A stretch of DNA of 64,000 nt, from assembly GCF_039523035.1 (NCBI RefSeq), contig NZ_BAAAEN010000002.1, positions 62,001-126,000 on the forward strand, given 5' to 3'. This DNA is from Pigmentiphaga daeguensis. GTDB lineage: Bacteria; Pseudomonadota; Gammaproteobacteria; Burkholderiales; Burkholderiaceae_B. The notes under the pieces are model-generated. The model did not search any database. It was not told the origin of the DNA and was given only the letters and a program-made list of their open reading frames with translations. The translations under genes were made by a program, and so were the position numbers. This document shows, piece by piece, positions 58,938 through 64,000 of this stretch (position 1 is its first letter; each line of letters opens with the position of its first letter).

Positions 58938-59026
58938 GAAGCCGTGGTCTCTTGTGCGATGGGTGGAACGCCCGCGCGGCGGGCCGGCGGGGAAGGACGC
59001 GGCCGTGGCCGTGCAAGCCCGCGATT

Positions 59027-59965
59027 TTAGTCCTTCGCGGGCGAGGCCGCGCCGCCTGCCGCGTGCGCGGCGGTCTGTTCCCCGTAGGCCCGGACCGCGT
59101 CGACCAGCGCCCGCACGCAGGCGGGCAGGGCCTCGAGCTCGCGCACCAGCAGGTCGCGTTCGCGCACGGCCCACGGCTCGTCCAGCTCCACGATGGACAG
59201 CTCCATCGTGCGCCGGTGGCGGCGCGCCGCCGACTCGGGGATCACGCCTATGCCGACGCCCGCCTCCACCATCCGGCAGATGGCCTCGAAGCTCGAGACC
59301 TGGATGCGCAGGATGAGCCCCGCGCCCCGGTTTTCGACCTGTTCACGCAGGAAGGTCAGCATGGTGCTGCCCTCGTGCAGGCTGATGTGGGGATAGCGCA
59401 AGGTGTCGTCCAGGGTAACCCGGCCCCGCGCGGCCAGCGGATGGACGGTCGGGACGGCCAGTACCAGCCGGTCGGTGCTGAAGTGCAGGCGCTCCAGGCC
59501 GGGGGCGTTGATGGGGCCGGCGGTGATGCCCAGGTCGGTCGAGCCATCCATCACCCCGCGGATGATGTCGCGGGTCAGCCGTTCCTGCAGGTCCACCGTC
59601 ACGCCGGGCCGCCCGGCCAGGAAACGCGCCAGGATCTCGGGCATGAACTCGGTGACGGCGGTGGTGTTGGCGAAGATGCGGATATGGCCCGTGGTGCCGG
59701 TGCTGCCATCGGCGAAATCGTTCTTGAGCGAATCGACCTGCCGCATGACCTGCCGGGCGTGCTCCAGCAGCCGCCGGCCGGCGGGCGTCAGCTCTACCCC
59801 GCGGCTGTTCCGGTACAGCAGGCGGGCGTCGAGCCGGGTTTCCAGCGACTTGATGCGGGTGCTGGCGGCGGTCAGCGAAAGATGGGCGCGCCGCGCGCCC
59901 TGCGTCAGGCTGGGCGCTTCGGCCACGTGGATGAAAAGCCTGAGGTCGGCCAGGTCGAGATGCAT
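59027..59965 (-). CDS. LysR-family transcriptional regulator
   Basis: A 312-residue regulator with the N-terminal wHTH (ADLRLFIHVAEAPSLTQGARRAHLSLTAASTRIKSLE, split at residues 6-42) and a LysR substrate-binding domain. ATG 59965 gives MHLDLADLRLF, the common N-terminus of this subgroup; an in-frame ATG at 59989 with AAGGTGA upstream is also possible and adds eight residues. It is divergent from the dehydratase/acyl-CoA dehydrogenase/PrpD operon, which it probably controls, and co-directional with the MFS gene. Confidence 0.9.
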   Translation of the reverse strand: MHLDLADLRLFIHVAEAPSLTQGARRAHLSLTAASTRIKSLETRLDARLLYRNSRGVELTPAGRRLLEHARQVMRQVDSLKNDFADGSTGTTGHIRIFANTTAVTEFMPEILARFLAGRPGVTVDLQERLTRDIIRGVMDGSTDLGITAGPINAPGLERLHFSTDRLVLAVPTVHPLAARGRVTLDDTLRYPHISLHEGSTMLTFLREQVENRGAGLILRIQVSSFEAICRMVEAGVGIGVIPESAARRHRRTMELSIVELDEPWAVRERDLLVRELEALPACVRALVDAVRAYGEQTAAHAAGGAASPAKD

Positions 59966-60123
59966 GGCGGCACGTGTGGGGGAAAGCATTCACCTTACCT
60001 GATCCCTTCCGTTTTGGCGAAGACTGGATGAGGAAAATCAAAATTTACAGAAGGCTGGCGCGGGTGCATGCTGGCGGCATTTCACGCAAGGCGGCGCCCA
60101 TGGGCGGGCCGCAAGGAGCAAGC

Positions 60124-60966
60124 ATGAGCCAGGACCAGGCTCCATCCCCGCGCGACTGGATCGGGCGCACAGAAACCTCGTCCGACCAGATCACCGGCAA
60201 CCTGGCGCGGCGCATCGCCGCCACCCTGGGGCAGGCGGCGCCCGAGCCGGGCAGCGCGTTGCCCGAGCTGTGGCATTGGGCGTATTTCCAGGAGCCGGTG
60301 GACGCGGCCGGACTGGGCGCCGACGGTCATCCCGCCCGCGGCGGCTTCCTGCCGCCGGCCGACCGGCGCAATCGCATGTGGGCCGGTGGCCGGCTGGCGT
60401 TCCATCGGCCGCTGGTGGTGGGCGAGGACGCCACGCGCCATTCGACCATCCTGTCGGTGCAGGAGAAGGCGGGGCGCACCGGTTCCCTGCTGTTCGTGAC
60501 CGTGCGCCACGACTACGAACAGCGCGGCGGCCTGGCCGTGCGCGAGGAACAGGACATCGTCTACCGCGAGCCGTCCCCGCCGCGTACCGCCGATCCGGAG
60601 CCCGTGCCGCAAGCCGGATGGTCGGAGACCATCGTGCCGACCTCCACCATGCTGTTCCGCTATTCGGCGGTCACCTTCAACGGCCACCGCATCCACTACG
60701 ACTGGCCCTATGCCACGGACGAGGAAGGCTATGCCGGCCTGGTGGTGCACGGCCCGCTGATCGCGACATTGCTGGTGGGGGCGTTCGTGCGTGCTCATCC
60801 GTCGCTGCGGCCGACGCATTTCTCGTATCGGGGTGTACGGCCGCTGATCGCGCCCACGCCCTTCGAGGCGGCGGGGCGGATGGCGGACGAGGGCGTGGCC
60901 CGGGTCTGGGCCGGCAATGCGCAAGGCGCGATCCAGCGCGGCGAGCTGCGCTACGAGCAGAGATAG
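60124..60966 (+). CDS. FAS1-like dehydratase / MaoC-type acyl-CoA hydratase (mesaconyl-C4-CoA hydratase-like)
   Basis: A 280-residue double-hotdog protein. WIGRTETSSDQIT and FLPPADRRNRMWAGGRLAFHRPL mark the first hotdog, and PTSTMLFRYSAVTFNGHRIHYDWPYA with the HGPLIATLL motif marks the second, hydratase-type hotdog (Asn-x-His and Tyr-Asp). The closest known functions are mesaconyl-C4-CoA hydratase and itaconyl-CoA hydratase-like proteins. It opens an operon with an acyl-CoA dehydrogenase, a PrpD-family protein and a CoA-transferase. The exact acyl-CoA is unknown. Confidence 0.82.
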   Translation: MSQDQAPSPRDWIGRTETSSDQITGNLARRIAATLGQAAPEPGSALPELWHWAYFQEPVDAAGLGADGHPARGGFLPPADRRNRMWAGGRLAFHRPLVVGEDATRHSTILSVQEKAGRTGSLLFVTVRHDYEQRGGLAVREEQDIVYREPSPPRTADPEPVPQAGWSETIVPTSTMLFRYSAVTFNGHRIHYDWPYATDEEGYAGLVVHGPLIATLLVGAFVRAHPSLRPTHFSYRGVRPLIAPTPFEAAGRMADEGVARVWAGNAQGAIQRGELRYEQR

Positions 60967-61017
60967 CAACGGCGGCCCGCGCGGAGGCGCGAACGGCTGT
61001 TTGTCACCGGAGATGGC

Positions 61018-62166
61018 ATGGAAGAGTACGACGACATCCGCCAGGGCGTGCGCGCCCTGTGCGCCCACTATGACGCCGCCTATTGGCGCGGGGTGGACGA
61101 GGCCCGGGGATTCCCCGAGGCGTTCGTGCGCGCGCTGACCGAGGCCGGATGGCTGGGGGCGATGATTCCCGCCGAGTACGGCGGATCGGGCCTGGGGCTG
61201 TCCGAGGCATCGGTGATCCTGGAGGAGGTCAACCGCTGCGGCGGCAATTCGGGCACCGTGCACGGGCAGATGTACAACCTGTTCACGCTGGTGCGCCACG
61301 GGTCGCAGGCGCAGAAGGATCATTTCCTGCCGCGCCTGGCCAGCGGCGAGCTGCGCCTGCAGTCCATGGGCGTGACGGAGCCGACCACGGGCACCGACAC
61401 GACCCGGATCAAGACCACCGCCGTGCGGCGCGGCGACCGCTATGTGGTCAACGGACAGAAGGTCTGGATCTCGCGCGTGCAGCACTCCGACCTGATGATC
61501 CTGCTGGCCCGCACCACGCCCCTGGCCGAGGTCGCCAGGAAGACCGAGGGCATGTCCATCTTCCTGGTCGACCTGCGCGAGGCGATCGGCCATGGCATGG
61601 AGGTGCGCCCCATCGCCAACATGGTCAACCATGAGACCAACGAACTTTTCTTCGACAACCTGGAGCTGCCGGCCGACAGCCTGATCGGCGAGGAAGGCAA
61701 GGGCTTTCGCTACATCCTGGACGGGCTGAACGCCGAACGCACGCTGATCGCCGCCGAGTGCATCGGCGATGGCCGCTGGTTCGTCGAGCGCGCGCGCAGC
61801 TACGCCGGCGAGCGGCAGGTGTTCGGTCGTCCGATCGGGCAGAACCAGGGCGTGCAGTTTCCCATCGCCGAGGCCCACATCGAGGTCGAGGCCGCGGACC
61901 TGATGCGCTGGCGCGCCTGCCGCGAATACGACGCCGGCGTCGCGGCGGGCGCCAGCGCCAATATGGCCAAGTACCTGGCCGCCAAGGCCTCGTGGGAAGC
62001 GGCCAACGTCTGCCTGCAGACGCACGGCGGCTTCGGCTTCGCCTGCGAATACGACGTCGAGCGCAAATTCCGCGAAACGCGCCTCTACCAGGTGGCGCCG
62101 ATCTCGACCAACCTCATCCTTTCCTACGTGGCCGAGCACCTGCTGGGGCTGCCGCGTTCCTTCTGA
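61018..62166 (+). CDS. Acyl-CoA dehydrogenase
   Basis: A 382-residue flavoprotein of the ACAD family. MIPAEYGGSGLGLSEASVILEEV, LQSMGVTEPTTGTDTTRIKTTA (FAD-binding strand), KVWISRVQHSDL and the C-terminal QTHGGFGFACEYDVERKFRETRLYQVAPISTNLI are conserved. The usual catalytic Glu of short- and medium-chain members is not obvious at the standard C-terminal position. The FAD motif reads MGVTEPTTGTD, against GLTEPxxGSD in typical members. The gene follows the dehydratase after 51 nt and precedes the PrpD gene. Confidence 0.9.
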   Translation: MEEYDDIRQGVRALCAHYDAAYWRGVDEARGFPEAFVRALTEAGWLGAMIPAEYGGSGLGLSEASVILEEVNRCGGNSGTVHGQMYNLFTLVRHGSQAQKDHFLPRLASGELRLQSMGVTEPTTGTDTTRIKTTAVRRGDRYVVNGQKVWISRVQHSDLMILLARTTPLAEVARKTEGMSIFLVDLREAIGHGMEVRPIANMVNHETNELFFDNLELPADSLIGEEGKGFRYILDGLNAERTLIAAECIGDGRWFVERARSYAGERQVFGRPIGQNQGVQFPIAEAHIEVEAADLMRWRACREYDAGVAAGASANMAKYLAAKASWEAANVCLQTHGGFGFACEYDVERKFRETRLYQVAPISTNLILSYVAEHLLGLPRSF

Positions 62167-62175
62167 GGCGCGTCC

Positions 62176-63561
62176 ATGGACAAGACCAGCCTGGCGCGGG
62201 ACGGCGCCACCGCCTCCCTGTGCGAATTCCTGGCGGCACTGCGTTTCAAGGACCTGCCCGCGCCGGTGGCGGACCGGATCGAAGACCTGTTCCTGGACTG
62301 GGTGGCATCGGCCCTGGCCGGGAAGGGCGGGCATCCGGTGCCGCTGTTCGAGCGCTATGCCGCGGCGATGGGGCCCGAAGCGGGGCGCTGCGCGATCCTG
62401 ACCAACCGGCGGACCACGTCGGCGCATTTCGCCGCGCTGGTCAACGGCGCCGCCTCGCACCTGGTCGAGCAGGACGACCTGCACAACAGCTCGGTGCTGC
62501 ATCCGGCCACGGTGGTGTTTCCGGCCGTGTTCGCCGCGGCGCAGGACCTGGGCAAGTCGGGTAGCGAGATGCTCGTGGCGGCGGTGGCCGGCTATGAGGC
62601 CGGCGTGCGCATCGGCGAATTCCTGGGTCGGTCGCACTACCGCATCTTCCATACGACCGGCACCGTGGGCACGCTGGCGGCCGCGGCCGGCGTGGCCAGG
62701 CTGATGGGGCAGGATGCGCGGACGCTGGCGCACACGCTGGGGTCGGCCGGCACGCAAGCCTCGGGCCTGTGGGAATTCCTGCGCGAGGCCGCCGATTCCA
62801 AGCAGCTCCATACTGGCCAGGCGGCCGCGAACGGGCTCCTGGCCGCCTACCTGGCACAGGATGGCCTGACCGGCGCGCACGGCGTGCTCGAAGGCCGGCA
62901 GGGCATGGCGGCGGGCATGTCCTCGGACGCGGATCCGGCCCGGCTGAACGATCGCCTGGGCCGGCGCTGGGCCACGCTGGAGACATCGTTCAAGTTCCAT
63001 GCCTCGTGCCGCCATACCCATCCGGCCGCCGATGCGCTGTTGCAGCTGATGCGTACCGAAGGCATCGCCCACGGCGACATCGCTTCGATCCGCGCCCGGG
63101 TGCACCGCGCCGCGATCGATGTGCTGGGCAACGTGGACGAACCCAGCACCGTGCATCAGGCGAAGTTCTCGATGGGGACGGTGCTGGGCCTGATCGCGGT
63201 CCACGGCCGCGCCGGCCTGGAGGAATTCCGCGACCATGCGCTGACCGATCCCGCGGTGGCGGACGTCCGCCGGCGCACGACCATGGTGATGGACGACGAG
63301 GTCGACCGCGCCTATCCCGCCCGCTGGCTGGGACGGGTCGAGGTGGAGACGCGCGATGGCCGGCGCCTGTCCGCCGCCATCGACAGCCCCAAGGGCGACC
63401 CGGACAACACCTTGTCGCGCCCCGAGCTGGAATCCAAGCTGAGGCGCCTGGCGGCTTTCTCCGGCGCGGCGACGTCGGCGGAGATCGATGCCTGGATTCC
63501 CCGCCTGTGGAGCCTGCGGCACGCGCGCGAGTTGTCCGATTTCATGCCGGAGCTTGCATGA
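62176..63561 (+). CDS. MmgE/PrpD family protein
   Basis: A 461-residue protein of the 2-methylcitrate dehydratase/cis-aconitate decarboxylase family. DLFLDWVASALAGKGGHPVP and AALVNGAASHLVEQDDLHNSSVLHPATVVFPAVFA match the family, with the characteristic HLVEQDD..-HPA region holding an acid and a histidine near the active site. TGTVGTLAAAAGVARLMG and KFHASCRHTHPAADAL are further landmarks. It is distinct in sequence from the PrpD-family protein at 42184. Its stop overlaps an ATG at 63558. Confidence 0.88.
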   Translation: MDKTSLARDGATASLCEFLAALRFKDLPAPVADRIEDLFLDWVASALAGKGGHPVPLFERYAAAMGPEAGRCAILTNRRTTSAHFAALVNGAASHLVEQDDLHNSSVLHPATVVFPAVFAAAQDLGKSGSEMLVAAVAGYEAGVRIGEFLGRSHYRIFHTTGTVGTLAAAAGVARLMGQDARTLAHTLGSAGTQASGLWEFLREAADSKQLHTGQAAANGLLAAYLAQDGLTGAHGVLEGRQGMAAGMSSDADPARLNDRLGRRWATLETSFKFHASCRHTHPAADALLQLMRTEGIAHGDIASIRARVHRAAIDVLGNVDEPSTVHQAKFSMGTVLGLIAVHGRAGLEEFRDHALTDPAVADVRRRTTMVMDDEVDRAYPARWLGRVEVETRDGRRLSAAIDSPKGDPDNTLSRPELESKLRRLAAFSGAATSAEIDAWIPRLWSLRHARELSDFMPELA

Positions 63562-63638
63562 GCGCGCCCGCCCGACCGCCCGAAGGGCGCGCGACCTCCC
63601 TCGGAGAGGATGTCGCGCAGCGACAGGAGGGTAGTCCA

Positions 63639-64000
63639 GTGAGCACGCCGGTGACCGCCTCTCTTCTACCGACCCCGCCGCGTCCGCTGGACGGCGTCAC
63701 CGTGCTGAGCCTCGAGCACGCCATCGCGGCGCCGTTCTGCACCCGGCAACTGGCCGACCTGGGCGCCCGCGTGATCAAGATCGAACGCCCGGGGACGGGG
63801 GACTTCGCGCGCGGCTACGACGAGCGCGTCCGCGGGCTGTCGTCCCACTTCGTCTGGACCAACAGGTCGAAGGAAAGCCTGGCGCTGGACCTGAAGCAGG
63901 ACGGCGCGCGCGAGGTGCTGGAGCGGCTGCTGCCGCGCGTCGACGTCCTGGTGCAAAACCTGGCGCCCGGCGCCGCCGAGCGGCTGGGGCTGTCGTTCGA
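63639..64000 (+). CDS. CaiB/BaiF family III CoA-transferase, N-terminal part (3' end outside window)
   Basis: The first ~120 residues of a family III CoA-transferase: LDGVTVLSLEHAIAAPFCTRQLADLGARVIKIERPGTGDFARGYD (shown split) and NRSKESLALDLK, VLVQNLAPGAAERLGL. Two starts are possible: GTG 63639, 8 nt behind AGGAGG (63625-63630), and an in-frame ATG at 63558 overlapping the PrpD stop, which would add 27 residues without family resemblance. I choose the GTG. The frame is open to the window end. It is the fourth gene of the dehydratase operon. Confidence 0.88.
   Translation, partial: MSTPVTASLLPTPPRPLDGVTVLSLEHAIAAPFCTRQLADLGARVIKIERPGTGDFARGYDERVRGLSSHFVWTNRSKESLALDLKQDGAREVLERLLPRVDVLVQNLAPGAAERLGLSF

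Noticed and set aside
60082..63522. 1146-codon open frame on the minus strand opposite the dehydratase, dehydrogenase and PrpD genes
   Set aside because: Spans three unrelated plus-strand genes and their gaps; it is low-complexity and a GC-bias artefact.

Overview
The window is high-GC betaproteobacterial DNA. Housekeeping genes of Burkholderiales type (ribF-ileS-lspA, coaBC-dut, clpSA, purN-rsmB), four Bug-family tripartite-tricarboxylate receptors, many GntR/LysR regulators and many CoA-dependent catabolic genes point to the Alcaligenaceae, most likely Bordetella or Achromobacter. This rests on gene content and reading of protein families, not on a database match. I see no insertion sequence, phage, CRISPR array, rRNA or tRNA.

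Layout. 1-3870: the end of a bacterial alpha-2-macroglobulin gene and pbpC (penicillin-binding protein 1C). 4009-7666: 3-oxoadipate CoA-transferase (pcaIJ), maleylacetate reductase and 3-oxoadipyl-CoA thiolase (pcaF). 7759-10347: an exported intradiol-dioxygenase-like protein, a LysR regulator and a RutE-like nitroreductase. 10376-12920 (minus): hydroxyquinol 1,2-dioxygenase, a SnoaL-like protein and a Bug receptor. Together the two catabolic blocks can take hydroxyquinol to maleylacetate, 3-oxoadipate, 3-oxoadipyl-CoA, and finally acetyl-CoA plus succinyl-CoA. 13153-19200: DUF192, cold-shock protein, clpS-clpA, a repeat-rich gap and an RhlE-type helicase. 19395-22440: ehuBCDA, an ectoine/hydroxyectoine ABC importer. 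22538-30219: a two-component system followed by a heavy-metal-type RND efflux tripartite system. 30324-31493: an orphan LivJ-type binding protein.

31607-37860: a compact gene set for a split biotin-dependent acyl-CoA carboxylase (carboxyltransferase, biotin carboxylase, biotin carrier) with a GntR regulator, a Bug receptor and a family III CoA-transferase. It has a palindromic operator over its promoter, and its substrate is unknown. 37847-38446 is a DUF2239 gene with two ACCCGGGT boxes. 38555-46140: a second catabolic island with a HpcH/HpaI aldolase divergent from a Rieske dioxygenase (alpha and beta), FAH hydrolase, MmgE/PrpD protein, Bug receptor and SDR, plus a GntR regulator. 46151-57434: mainly housekeeping (dut, coaBC, lspA, ileS, ribF, purN, rsmB, a fatty-acid desaturase), interrupted by a RelB/RelE-type toxin-antitoxin pair. 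57507-64000: an MFS exporter, a LysR regulator and a divergent operon of FAS1-like dehydratase, acyl-CoA dehydrogenase, MmgE/PrpD protein and a CaiB/BaiF CoA-transferase that runs off the end.

The main points for a second look are the carboxylase cluster with unusual carboxyltransferase motifs, a repeat family that begins exactly at stop codons (after clpA and ribF) with related 83-bp tandem copies, two genes (clpS, purN) whose promoters place transcription start on the start codon, a CTG start for pbpC, and several clear palindromic operators next to catabolic genes.
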